From: Streptomyces sp. CB02009
GTDB taxonomy: Bacteria; Actinomycetota; Actinomycetes; Streptomycetales; Streptomycetaceae
Direction of reading: 5' to 3'
DNA length: 64,000 nucleotides
Assembly: GCF_001905825.1 (NCBI RefSeq)
Contig: NZ_LIVV01000002.1
Span: 250,440 to 314,439, forward strand
In this document: piece by piece, positions 51,208 to 59,800 of the stretch
How positions within the stretch are numbered: the first letter of the stretch is position 1
Layout of the letters: every line of letters starts with the position of its first letter
The notes under the pieces: model-generated
What the model was told of the DNA's origin: nothing
The model's database searches: none
What the model saw: only the letters and a program-made list of their open reading frames with translations
Made by a program: the position numbers and the translations under genes

Positions 51208-51549
51208 ATGACGACCCCTCCCGCGGCCCGCGTCCCGGCCCGCGCCGATCGCGCCGCCACCTTCCCGGACCGGGCGACCGCCCAGTGGGCCACCCAGCAG
51301 GTGATCACGCTGAACGAGCAGGTCATCCACCGCTGGCTCGCCCAGTCCACGCGGCAGCGGCTCGTGATCGAGGCCGCCTGGCCCTCGCGGCCCGATCCGG
51401 TGGGCACGCTGCTCACCACGGGGATGGCGCTCGCCGGCCAGGATCCGATCCCGGTGCGCGCTGCCAGGGTGGTGCTCCGCAGGACCGGATCCGGTGGTCC
51501 GGGCGGGCCCCCCTTCACCGTGCACTCCTCCCTGCCCGTCGACCTGTAG
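51208..51549 (+). CDS. Stand-alone C-terminal half of an RNase A-like domain
   Basis: This 113-residue protein matches the second half of the RNase A-like toxin domain. It has AATFPDRATAQWATQQVI, corresponding to the ASTF block of the full toxin, then VRAARVVLRR and FTVHSSLPVDL in place of FYVLTAYP. The half bearing the catalytic His and Arg is missing, and Thr and Tyr are replaced by Ser and Leu, so it cannot be an active RNase of this type. It has a proper start one base after the WXG100 stop and normal codon use, arguing for a maintained gene. It could be a decoy, a chaperone, or a relic of a lost toxin. Confidence 0.75.
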   Translation: MTTPPAARVPARADRAATFPDRATAQWATQQVITLNEQVIHRWLAQSTRQRLVIEAAWPSRPDPVGTLLTTGMALAGQDPIPVRAARVVLRRTGSGGPGGPPFTVHSSLPVDL

Positions 51550-51557
51550 AGGCCACC

Positions 51558-52196
51558 GTGTCCCTGAACCCCGCCGAGCACGACCGCAAGTACGGCGAGC
51601 TCGACCAGGTCGTCCGCGCCCACCTCGGCCTCGGCCCGCACGCTCCCGAGGCGGTGGGCGGCTATCTGCGGCAGACGTGGCGCACCCGGCCCTGGGCGAT
51701 CGCCGTCGCGGCGGAGCAGCTGCGCGTGTACGCCGACAATCCGCCGGGACGGCTGCGGATACGGCTCGGCGAGTACTACCGGCTGCCCGACGTGGGGCTG
51801 CCCCCCGAGGAGATCCGGGACTGGCTCACGGGCGTCGCCGACCGGCTCGACGGAAGCCTGGTGAACGGAGAGGCGCCACCGCCGGCCGCGCCGGCGACGC
51901 CCTGGGAGTGGCGGGCGCGCTTCCCCGAGCTGGCGCAGCTGCTCGGCGGATGGTTCTCGCAGGACATGCCGGACGAGTTCGGCGACCACGAGGCCGCGCT
52001 CGCCGACTATCTGGCGGGCACGGACGGGGGGCTCGTCGCCCAGCTCACGGGGGAGTTGTACGACCTCCTCGCCCTGGGCCTCGACGAGGACGGCCTGGCC
52101 CTCGCGCTGGTGACGCTCGGCGCGGAGGTCGAGCCCCCGGTGCCGTTCGGCCCCGGTGCCTGGCTCGCCGTGCTCGCCGTGCGGCTGCGGGCCTGA
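51558..52196 (+). CDS. CdiI-type contact-dependent inhibition immunity protein
   Basis: This 212-residue protein has an N-terminal helical part and a C-terminal domain of the CdiI_2 type, with RFPELAQLLGGWFSQDMPDE, then a helical acidic segment LADYLAGTDGGLVAQLTGEL and YDLLALGLDEDGLALALVTLG. Such proteins protect against RNase A-like toxins in contact-dependent systems. GAGG lies six bases before the GTG. As the last gene of the cluster, next to the half-domain gene, it may protect against this toxin or be a remnant of a second toxin-immunity pair. Confidence 0.78.
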   Translation: MSLNPAEHDRKYGELDQVVRAHLGLGPHAPEAVGGYLRQTWRTRPWAIAVAAEQLRVYADNPPGRLRIRLGEYYRLPDVGLPPEEIRDWLTGVADRLDGSLVNGEAPPPAAPATPWEWRARFPELAQLLGGWFSQDMPDEFGDHEAALADYLAGTDGGLVAQLTGELYDLLALGLDEDGLALALVTLGAEVEPPVPFGPGAWLAVLAVRLRA

Positions 52197-52197
52197 A

Positions 52198-53145
52198 TCA
52201 GGGCGTCGCGACGGTGTTGACGTAGGCCGTGCCGGCGCTCTGGAAGTCGTCCACCGTCGTCCGGATCTCCGCCGGGGAGACGGCCTCGTCGGCCTTGTGG
52301 TAGACCCAGTCGACCTTCATGTCCCAGACGCGCGGGCCTCCGGTGAAGGGGAGGTCGATGAGCCAGTTGCTGAAGTGGATGTCCATCTGCTCGCGCGCGA
52401 CGTACTTTCCGGAGCTGGTGAAGAGCTCCTTGCCGTCCAGGGAGTACGTGACCTTCCCGTCCATGGCGGTGATCACCATGGTGTGCCAGCCCGCGAGGCT
52501 CCGCTTGACGGTGTTGTGGACGCGGTCCGGCGGGTCGGCCTTGTACCAGCTGACGTTGTCGAGCTGCGGACCCACCGAACCCCAGCCGCCGTTCGGCAGG
52601 TACTCGAAGTCGAGTTCGCTGTAGTTCTCCGAGGAGTCGGAGGAGGAGATCGGGAAGAAGGTCTGGACGACGTGGTCGCCGTCGCGTCCGCTCGTGGGCC
52701 TGTCGCTGAGGTGGACCCGGGCGGCGTAGGTTCCCGTGAAGAAGTTCCCGCCGGTGGTCTGCACCTCGGTCTGCGTGGTGCCCTGCGCGGTGCCGTCCGT
52801 GGAGGAGCGCAGGCGGAGGACCTTGCCCGCCTCGGCCGTCTGGTCGGAGGGGAAGGCGGCGCCGTCGGCGCTCCAGGTGTCCTTGATGCCCGGACCGCCC
52901 CCGCCGGTGCGGACCTCCCAGCCGTGGGCGGCGAGGGAAGGGTCGTCGGCGCCGGTGTAGTCGAAGTCGTCGAACAGGGTTCCCGGCGGGCCGGTCGGCG
53001 TCGGTGAGGCCTCCCGCGCGGGCCCGGCGGCGTCGGCGCCGCCGGTCGCGGGGGCGGCGGAACACGCGGCCAGTACGCACAGGAGGGCGGGCAGCGTGAG
53101 CGCGGTCCACGCGCGGCGGCGAGAGGTGCGGCGGGGCTGGCTCAC
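52198..53145 (-). CDS. Lipoprotein with GH16-like (concanavalin-fold) glycanase domain
   Basis: This 315-residue protein has a lipoprotein signal: basic start, hydrophobic core, and lipobox LAAC, giving a lipid-anchored Cys near 28. After a Pro/Ala-rich linker comes a beta-rich jelly-roll domain with SELDFEYLPNGG, the E-x-D-x-E catalytic pattern of GH16, and later HFSNWLIDLPF and WDMKVDWVYH. It probably cuts or binds a polysaccharide outside the cell. The GTG start has AAGGAG five bases upstream. It is divergent from the polysaccharide synthase region, so it may act on the same polymer; this is inference. Confidence 0.78.
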   Translation of the reverse strand: MSQPRRTSRRRAWTALTLPALLCVLAACSAAPATGGADAAGPAREASPTPTGPPGTLFDDFDYTGADDPSLAAHGWEVRTGGGGPGIKDTWSADGAAFPSDQTAEAGKVLRLRSSTDGTAQGTTQTEVQTTGGNFFTGTYAARVHLSDRPTSGRDGDHVVQTFFPISSSDSSENYSELDFEYLPNGGWGSVGPQLDNVSWYKADPPDRVHNTVKRSLAGWHTMVITAMDGKVTYSLDGKELFTSSGKYVAREQMDIHFSNWLIDLPFTGGPRVWDMKVDWVYHKADEAVSPAEIRTTVDDFQSAGTAYVNTVATP

Positions 53146-53440
53146 ACGGGCTCCTTGGGGCGTAGAGGCGGTGACTGGACACGCCCGTTGGCATGCGGAC
53201 CGATCGCTGATCGCATGAATCGAGCGGTCATCCTAGCGAAGGTTTCCAGCCATCTCGCCGCGTGTTCGCGACCCGGTCATTCAAGGGTCTGGAAGCGCTC
53301 GTCGACATACCGATCCGGTTACGGTGCTCGATCGGACCATGTCAAATACGTACATCGCACGCCAATCGATTCAGCCCATGCGCTACGGTCCGCTCTACGC
53401 TTCAGCGGTCTCCCCACCCTGCACAAAAAGGCCACAACTC

Positions 53441-53734
53441 ATGCGCCACGTCGCCACATCCTCCCGGCGCGGATCGGTCCACTCGGTACAGCCCGGCATG
53501 GCTGAATCACATCAGTTCGCGCCGGCGCCCATACCGGTGTTCGTCGACCAGTCGGGCCTGCGCAGCCGTCAGCTGCGCCGCCTCGGCTGGCCGGTCTCCG
53601 TGGTCGGCGCGATGCTCGCGGCCGCCATGGGCAGCAGCCTCATCGGCGTGCAGTCGGACGCCCCGGCGATGGGGATACCCCCGAAGCCCTCCTACCAGCC
53701 CACCAAGGGGCCCCTGTCGCCCTCCTGGCCCTAG
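53441..53734 (+). CDS. Small membrane protein upstream of exopolysaccharide synthase
   Basis: This 97-residue protein has a basic N-terminus and one hydrophobic segment (about 51-71; WPVSVVGAMLAAAMGSSLIG) followed by a short Pro-rich outer tail. Starts at 53339 and 53441 are both possible; the second has AAAAAGG upstream and I prefer it. The stop codon lies in the first arm of a strong hairpin. Its place before the deacetylase/glycosyltransferase suggests an accessory role, but the function is unknown. Confidence 0.55.
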   Translation: MRHVATSSRRGSVHSVQPGMAESHQFAPAPIPVFVDQSGLRSRQLRRLGWPVSVVGAMLAAAMGSSLIGVQSDAPAMGIPPKPSYQPTKGPLSPSWP

Positions 53735-53778
53735 GGAATGTCGTGCTGATCAGGCCGGATCAGCACGACATCCCCTAG
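53731..53778. terminator. 48-nt hairpin overlapping a stop codon
   Basis: CTAGGGAATGTCGTGCTGATC pairs with GATCAGCACGACATCCCCTAG with one mismatch, giving about 22 paired positions around a short loop. It starts at the stop codon of the small membrane protein and ends 160 bp before the synthase gene. It should strongly limit read-through into the synthase. Confidence 0.85.
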
Positions 53779-53937
53779 CGGGCGAAGTCCGCAAATCCTC
53801 TCGTGAAGCGTCCGGCCGTCACGCCGGACCTCGCGACCTTCCACGGCGTACCGGGGCCCTCGTGCCACCCGGAGCGACACCTGCGGGCCGGGCCGAGCGT
53901 GCCTGACCGTCCGCACCACCCATCTCCAGGAGCACCC

Positions 53938-56088
53938 TTGTCCCGCCACCAGCGTCGTCGGCAGTCCCTGCTGAGACCGCGCCGACTGGCTGCGCCGCCG
54001 CTGCGCTTCTTCATGCCGCTGTCCCTGCTGGCCTGCCTGCTCGCACTGCTCGTCCTGCGCGGCCTCGCCACCAACGAGGCGTTCCACGACACCCGGGTCG
54101 CGACCTCGGTCGACAAGACGACGGTGCCCGAGAACCTGCTCAAGGGCGGCCCGGTCATCGACGCGCGCGGCAGCAGGAACGAGCGCCCCGTGAGCTACCG
54201 GATCCCCGACCGCACCGTGGTCCTCAGCTTCGACGACGGCCCCTCGCCGGAGTGGACCCCGAAGATCCTGGCCGTGCTCGCGGCCCACGACGTCCGCGCC
54301 GACTTCTTCGTGACCGGCTCGATGACCACGCGCCACCCGGAGCTGATCCGGCAGATCGTCGCGGGCGGCCACGAGATCGGCCTGCACACCTTCACCCACC
54401 CCGACCTCGTGTACCAGTCCGAGGCCCGGATCAGCTGGGAGCTGGCGCAGACGCAGCTGGCCCTGGCCGGCGTCGCGGGCGTCCACAGCGCGCTGTTCCG
54501 CCCGCCGTACTCCTCCGACGCCTCGGCGCTCGACGACTGGAACTACCCGGTGATCAAGTACGTGGGCTCCCGCGGCTACCTCACCGCGTTCATCGACCGC
54601 GACACCCACGACTGGAAGCGCCCCGGCGTCGACGCGATCGTCGAGGCGGCGATGCCCCGCAAGCCCGGCGCGGGCGAACTGGTCCTGCTGCACGACGCGG
54701 GTGGCGACCGTACCGAGACCCTGGCCGCGCTCGAGCAGATCATCGTGAAGCTGAAGGGCGAGGGATACCGCTTCACCACCATCTCCGAGGCACTCGGCGC
54801 CACCAACGCCACCGTGCCGGTGCACGGCTACCAGCTGTGGGCGGGCAAGTGCTTCATCTGGGCCACCCAGGCCGCCGTGCTCACCCTGCCGGTGCTGGTC
54901 GCCCTGCTGGCCGTCGTCGGCTTCCTCAACTTCGGACGGTTCGCGCTGATGCTCGTCCTCGCGCCGCTCCACGCCCGGCGCTCCCGGCGGCGGGACGCGT
55001 GGGGACCGCCCGTCACCGAGCCGGTCACCGTCCTCGTCCCGGCGTACAACGAGCGCGAGTGCATCGCGAACACCCTGAACTCCCTCGCCGCCAGCGACTA
55101 TCCGATCGAGGTGATCGTCATCGACGACGGCTCGACGGACGGCACCGCGGACATCGTCGAGGAGATGCGCCTGCCGTTCGTCCGGCTGATCCGCAAGGTC
55201 AACGGCGGCAAGTCCACCGCGCTCAACACCGGCATCGCGGCCGCGTCGCACGACATCATCGTGATGATGGACGGCGACACCGTCTTCGAGCCGTCCACCG
55301 TGCGCGAGCTGGTCCAGCCGTTCGGCGACCCGGGGATCGGCGCGGTCGCGGGCAACGCCAAGGTCGGCAACCGCGACAGCCTGATCGGCGCCTGGCAGCA
55401 CATCGAGTACGTCCTCGGCCACAACCTGGACCGCCGGATGTACGACATGCTCAACGTCATCCCGACCATCCCCGGCGCGGTCGGCGCCTTCCGCAAGGAG
55501 GCCCTGGGCCGGGTCGGCGGGATGAGCGACGACACCCTCGCCGAGGACACCGACATCACCATGGCGGTGCTCTGCGACGGCTGGCGCATCGTCTACGCCG
55601 AGCGCGCCCGCGCCTGGACCGAGGCCCCCGCCAGCCTCCAGCAGCTCTGGTCCCAGCGGTACCGCTGGAGCTACGGCTCCATGCAGGCGATGTGGAAGCA
55701 CCGCCGCGCCGTGACCGCCCGGGGCCCGGCCGGACGCTTCGGACGGCTCGGGCTGCCGCTCGTCGTGATGTTCGGCGTGGTCGCCCCGCTGCTCGCGCCG
55801 CTGGTCGACCTGTTCCTGCTGTACGGCGTGCTGTTCGCGGACGCGCCGATCACCCTCGCCAGCTGGGGCGGGTTCATCCTGCTCCAGGCCGTGCTGTCCT
55901 GGTACGCCTTCCGGCTCGACGGCGAGAAGCCCCTGCATCTGATCAGCCTGCCGATCCAGCAACTGGTCTACCGGCAGCTGATGTACATCGTCCTGCTGCA
56001 GTCCACGATCACGGCGCTGACCGGTGGCCGGCTGCGCTGGCAGAAGCTCCGGCGCACCGGCGAGGTCGCCGCACCGGTGGAGGCCTGA
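53938..56088 (+). CDS. Bifunctional polysaccharide deacetylase/GT2 glycosyltransferase (MatB-like)
   Basis: This 716-residue membrane protein has a membrane helix (about 22-42). An outer NodB-type deacetylase (about 85-285) has SFDDGP with D99-D100, LHTFTHPD with H150 and H154, FRPPY, and LLHDAG. Another membrane helix (about 312-345) precedes a GT2 synthase: VLVPAYNER, IDDGSTDG, MMDGDT with D445/D447, EDTD at 536-539 and QRYRW at 573-577, then several C-terminal helices. This layout matches MatB, linked to poly-beta-1,6-N-acetylglucosamine and hyphal pellet formation in Streptomyces. The TTG start has GGAG five bases upstream. The acyltransferase gene follows after 2 bp. Confidence 0.92.
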   Translation: MSRHQRRRQSLLRPRRLAAPPLRFFMPLSLLACLLALLVLRGLATNEAFHDTRVATSVDKTTVPENLLKGGPVIDARGSRNERPVSYRIPDRTVVLSFDDGPSPEWTPKILAVLAAHDVRADFFVTGSMTTRHPELIRQIVAGGHEIGLHTFTHPDLVYQSEARISWELAQTQLALAGVAGVHSALFRPPYSSDASALDDWNYPVIKYVGSRGYLTAFIDRDTHDWKRPGVDAIVEAAMPRKPGAGELVLLHDAGGDRTETLAALEQIIVKLKGEGYRFTTISEALGATNATVPVHGYQLWAGKCFIWATQAAVLTLPVLVALLAVVGFLNFGRFALMLVLAPLHARRSRRRDAWGPPVTEPVTVLVPAYNERECIANTLNSLAASDYPIEVIVIDDGSTDGTADIVEEMRLPFVRLIRKVNGGKSTALNTGIAAASHDIIVMMDGDTVFEPSTVRELVQPFGDPGIGAVAGNAKVGNRDSLIGAWQHIEYVLGHNLDRRMYDMLNVIPTIPGAVGAFRKEALGRVGGMSDDTLAEDTDITMAVLCDGWRIVYAERARAWTEAPASLQQLWSQRYRWSYGSMQAMWKHRRAVTARGPAGRFGRLGLPLVVMFGVVAPLLAPLVDLFLLYGVLFADAPITLASWGGFILLQAVLSWYAFRLDGEKPLHLISLPIQQLVYRQLMYIVLLQSTITALTGGRLRWQKLRRTGEVAAPVEA

Positions 56089-56090
56089 CC

Positions 56091-57347
56091 ATGACCGCGT
56101 CCTTCGAGTTCCGGGGACCCCAGGAGACCCTCCAGCTGAGGATCCCGCCCGCTCTGCGGCAGGATTTCCGGCCGGAGCCCGAACCGTCGGCACCGGCCCC
56201 GCGCAAGGGCGGCCGGGACCGCTATCTCGACCTGCTGCGCGCGCTGGCGCTGGTGCGCGTGGTGGTCTACCACAACTTCGGCTGGTTCTGGCTGCCCGTC
56301 GTCTTCCCGTCGATGGGCGTGATGTTCGCGCTGGCCGGGTCCCTGATGGCGCGCTCGCTCAGCCGTCCCGCCCTGGGCGTCATCCGGGGGCGCATGCGCC
56401 GGCTGCTGCCGCCGATGTGGCTGTTCGGCGCGGTCGTCCTCACCCTCGAGATCGTCGACGGCTGGGGCCCCGACGCCGAGGGGCACCCCGACTGGTGGTG
56501 GGGCAAGCTGCTGTTCTGGCTCGTGCCGCTGAGCACCCCGCCGTACGCCGAATCGCTGAACGGCTTCGACCACCTCGTGGGGCAGGGCTGGGCGGTCCAG
56601 GTCGTCGTGCCGCTCTGGTACCTCCGCGCGTACCTCTGGTACGTGCTGCTGTCGCCGCTCATGCTGTGGGCGCTGCGGCGGATGCCGGTGGTGACGCTGT
56701 CCGTGCCGCTCGCGGTGACGGTCGTGCTGAACACGTTCCTCATCGACCAGGAGTTCCTCTACGGCCGGGTCTGGGAGAACCTCAGCGACTTCGCCATGTT
56801 CGGCTCCTGCTGGATCCTCGGCATGGCCCACCAGGAGGGTCTGCTCAAGAAGATCCCGCAGTACGTCGTACCGTCCGTCGCGCCGCTGATCATGGTGGCC
56901 GGCTGGTGGTACCTGCAGACCCGGCCGGTCGATCCCACCGTCCCCACCGACATCGAGAGCTGGCCGATCGCCCAGGCTCTGTGGTCCTTCGGCTTCGTCG
57001 CGATCCTGCTCCACGTCAGCCCCTCCTGGGAGCAGTGGCCCCGGCCGCTGGAACGCTGGAACGGTCTGATCAGCCTGCTCAACGCCCGCGCGGTCAGCGT
57101 CTACCTCTGGCACCAGGCCGCCCTGGTGGCCGCCGTCCCGCTGATCGACCCCCTCTGGTCCGTCGGCTTCTTCTACGAGCACTTCCAGTGGCTCCTGATG
57201 AGCCCGTGGTTCACGCTGCTGGTGGCGATCCCCCTGACCGGCCTGCTGGTCCTGACCTTCGGCTGGATCGAGGACGTGGCCGCGAAACGCTCCCCGCGGC
57301 TCTTCCCGTACCCCCGCCGCGTACGGGGCAGGCGCCGGGCCGCCTGA
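56091..57347 (+). CDS. Acyltransferase-3-family membrane protein
   Basis: This 418-residue protein has an N-terminal cytoplasmic tail, then YLDLLRALALVRVVVYHNFG, the acyltransferase-3 start with its conserved R and H. About ten membrane helices follow to the basic C-terminus. Related proteins O-acylate surface sugars. It begins 2 bp after the synthase gene, so it is co-translated and likely modifies or helps export the same polymer. This pairing resembles matA-matB, but I am not certain which gene carries the matA name. Confidence 0.85.
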   Translation: MTASFEFRGPQETLQLRIPPALRQDFRPEPEPSAPAPRKGGRDRYLDLLRALALVRVVVYHNFGWFWLPVVFPSMGVMFALAGSLMARSLSRPALGVIRGRMRRLLPPMWLFGAVVLTLEIVDGWGPDAEGHPDWWWGKLLFWLVPLSTPPYAESLNGFDHLVGQGWAVQVVVPLWYLRAYLWYVLLSPLMLWALRRMPVVTLSVPLAVTVVLNTFLIDQEFLYGRVWENLSDFAMFGSCWILGMAHQEGLLKKIPQYVVPSVAPLIMVAGWWYLQTRPVDPTVPTDIESWPIAQALWSFGFVAILLHVSPSWEQWPRPLERWNGLISLLNARAVSVYLWHQAALVAAVPLIDPLWSVGFFYEHFQWLLMSPWFTLLVAIPLTGLLVLTFGWIEDVAAKRSPRLFPYPRRVRGRRRAA

Positions 57348-57411
57348 CGCGACGCGAGGGGATGTGGCGCGGGTCACGGGAACGCGGGGGCGGGGCGGGC
57401 CAGTGCTGGTC

Positions 57412-59067
57412 ATGAACGTTTCTTCCCCGCACTCCTCCTCCGTCCCGTCCGCCTCCGTCCCGGCGGCGACGCGTCGGTCCGTGTTGCGCGGCCTCGGTGT
57501 CGCGGCGGCCGCGGGCACCGCCGCCCTCGGCCTCCCGGCCGTCACCGCCCACGCCGCGCCCGCCGGGCGGCCGGCGGGCGGCGCCTCCGGCACGTACGCG
57601 CTGACCCTCGTCCACCTGGGCCGCGACGGCGCGCCGACCACCGACTACCGCACCCTGCTGACCGCGCTGTCCGGGCCCGACGCCGGCAGCGGCCGTCAGC
57701 TGAAGGACCTGCCCAGCACCGTCACCGTCCAGGTGCCCGCCGGGCGGTACCTGCTCGACTCGACCCTCACCACCAGGCCGGTGGGGGAGGAGGACTGGGG
57801 GAACGACTGGCTCGTGCAGCCCCGGCTGGACGTCGACCGCGACACGACGGTCGTGCTCGACGCACGGGTCGCGCGCCCCGTGGACATCCGCCCGCCGGTC
57901 GCCGACGCCGTGTTCGAGCAGGCCGGGGCGTTCGTCCAGGTGACGTACGAGGGGGTCACCGGGTTCGCGAACCTGATGACGAGGTCACTGGACCTGCGCA
58001 CGGCGCACCTCGGGCCGGCCGCCGAGCGCGGGGCCGTGGAGACCTGGGTGGACTCGTACTGGAACCGGCCGCGCGGCGTCTGCGCCCTCGGCTACTCCTT
58101 CCGCGGCGAGCGGGCGCTGACCGGCCTGGTCCGGCACCCGGCGCCCGGCGACCTGGCCACGCTCGTGGTGCGCGCCGGGGTGCCCGCGTCCGGCGGGGGC
58201 ACGGGGCTCGTCGACTTCTCGCCGTCGGCGGGACCCTCCCCGGCGCTGTCCCTGGCCCTGCCGTCGGGGACCACCGGGACCTTCCTCCTCACTCCCGAGC
58301 GCGGCACCTGGGACCTCGTGTACGGCGCGCTCTCCGCAGCGGAGGGGCCCACCAACAACTACTTCGTCCTCGGGCGCACGTTCACGCCCGGCTCGACCAC
58401 GGTGCACACCTTCGACACCCCGGTCTTCGGCCCGGCCCTGGACTCCTCGCCGGGCGCCCGGCCCGTCGCGCAGCGCACCGGCGACACCCTGGACCTGACG
58501 GTGCCGCTGCTCGCCGACGGCGACGGCCACGTGCCGTCCGCGCCCCTGTTCACGGCGTCGACCGTCACGCTGCACCGCGACGGCCGGCTGATCGCGACCC
58601 GCCGCGGCGAGAAGCCGGGACACGCCTCGTTCACCGTGCCGGCCGGGCGGGCCGCCTACCGGCTGACGGCGAACGCGACGCTCTCGCGGGGCAGTGTGAC
58701 GGCGGCCTGGACGTTCACCTCCGCCGCGACGGCCACCGCCACCGACCTCCCGCTGAGCGCCGTCCGCTTCGGTCCGGACCTCGGGCTCGACGGCACCGCC
58801 CCGGCGCACACCACGAGCCGGGTGGCGGTGACGGTGGAGGGCGCGGCCCGGAGGTCGGGGGTGCGGTCGCTGACCGTGTCCGTGTCGACGGACCGGGGCG
58901 CCACCTGGAAGTCGGCGCCGGTGAGCGGCGGCCGGATCACGGTGACGACGCCGGGGCCCGGCAAGGCGGTGTCGCTGCGCGCGGAGCTGACGGACGCGCA
59001 CGGCGACACCCTCACCCAGACCCACATCGACGCGTACGTCGCACGGGCCGCCACCGGGGCGCGCTGA
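57412..59067 (+). CDS. Tat-exported protein of unknown function
   Basis: This 551-residue protein has a twin-arginine signal: ATRRSVLRGLGVAAAAG then a hydrophobic run and AXA cleavage near residue 49. The mature part is beta-rich, with a segment resembling the C-terminal regions of large streptomycete S8 peptidases (DLVYGALSAAEGPTNNYFVL, VSVSTDRGATWKSAPVSGG). No protease triad is visible, so it looks like a protease-associated or binding module without the catalytic domain. The ATG is chosen because the signal peptide follows; the ribosome site is weak. It follows the polysaccharide genes by 65 bp. Confidence 0.75.
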   Translation: MNVSSPHSSSVPSASVPAATRRSVLRGLGVAAAAGTAALGLPAVTAHAAPAGRPAGGASGTYALTLVHLGRDGAPTTDYRTLLTALSGPDAGSGRQLKDLPSTVTVQVPAGRYLLDSTLTTRPVGEEDWGNDWLVQPRLDVDRDTTVVLDARVARPVDIRPPVADAVFEQAGAFVQVTYEGVTGFANLMTRSLDLRTAHLGPAAERGAVETWVDSYWNRPRGVCALGYSFRGERALTGLVRHPAPGDLATLVVRAGVPASGGGTGLVDFSPSAGPSPALSLALPSGTTGTFLLTPERGTWDLVYGALSAAEGPTNNYFVLGRTFTPGSTTVHTFDTPVFGPALDSSPGARPVAQRTGDTLDLTVPLLADGDGHVPSAPLFTASTVTLHRDGRLIATRRGEKPGHASFTVPAGRAAYRLTANATLSRGSVTAAWTFTSAATATATDLPLSAVRFGPDLGLDGTAPAHTTSRVAVTVEGAARRSGVRSLTVSVSTDRGATWKSAPVSGGRITVTTPGPGKAVSLRAELTDAHGDTLTQTHIDAYVARAATGAR

Positions 59068-59080
59068 CGCGCGGGTGAGG

Positions 59081-59659
59081 TCAGCGGGACCAGCGGGGGT
59101 CGCGCCCGGTGAACGCGAGGAGGCGGTCCGCGCGGCTCGCCCCCTCCGGGAGGGACACCGGAGGGGCGTACTTCCCGAACGAGTCGCGCACGAAGTCGAC
59201 GAGCTGCGACGCGATGTCCTCCAGCGCTTCTGCCATCTCCTCGGTCAGCGGCAGGTCCTGCCCGGTGGCCTTCGCGATGTCCCACGCGTGGAGGCCGGCG
59301 TCGAGTGCCGCGGCTGCGGTGCCGACATGGGCCGGCATCGGTCCCATCGGGGTGGGCACGCTCTCCGCGTCCCGCTCCGACTCCCACGCGGCGGCCGACG
59401 CCTCCAGCACGGCGGCCAGTTCCGCGACGGGGTCGTCGGCCACCGCGTCCACGGGCTCGAACGGGTCGCTCGCGGGCGGGAGGTCCGTGATCTGCATGAC
59501 CAGCGCCTGCTGGTCCAGGCGCGCGTGGTTCAGCACCTGACGCACCGTCCACTCCGAGCACGGCGTGGCGTTCCCCCAGGCCCCGGCGGGGACGCCGCGC
59601 GCGGCGGTGAGCAGGTAGCCGTGTGCGTCAGCGAGTAGCTTGAAACCGTCGACGGTCAT
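59081..59659 (-). CDS. TIGR03086-like / DinB-like maleylpyruvate isomerase-fold protein
   Basis: This 192-residue protein is a four-helix-bundle DinB-like protein. It has GAWGNATPCSEWTVRQVLNH in the first half, where the final His is a probable metal ligand, and ALDAGLHAWDIAKATGQDL in the second with another metal-type His. Such proteins are often annotated TIGR03086 metal-binding and may relate to mycothiol-dependent enzymes. GGGAGGGG lies before the ATG. It converges with the Tat-protein gene, with a 13-bp gap. Substrate unknown. Confidence 0.88.
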   Translation of the reverse strand: MTVDGFKLLADAHGYLLTAARGVPAGAWGNATPCSEWTVRQVLNHARLDQQALVMQITDLPPASDPFEPVDAVADDPVAELAAVLEASAAAWESERDAESVPTPMGPMPAHVGTAAAALDAGLHAWDIAKATGQDLPLTEEMAEALEDIASQLVDFVRDSFGKYAPPVSLPEGASRADRLLAFTGRDPRWSR

Positions 59660-59800
59660 CCGTCGCCCCTCCCGTAGTTCCACGATCGAGCCGCCACCAT
59701 AGAGCGGCACCGGACCCGGCGTCCGGCCGTTCGCCACGGCGGTGGCCGGTGGCCGGTGGCGGTGGCGGCGCCCGCCGGGCACCCGTGACATCGTGGTGCC

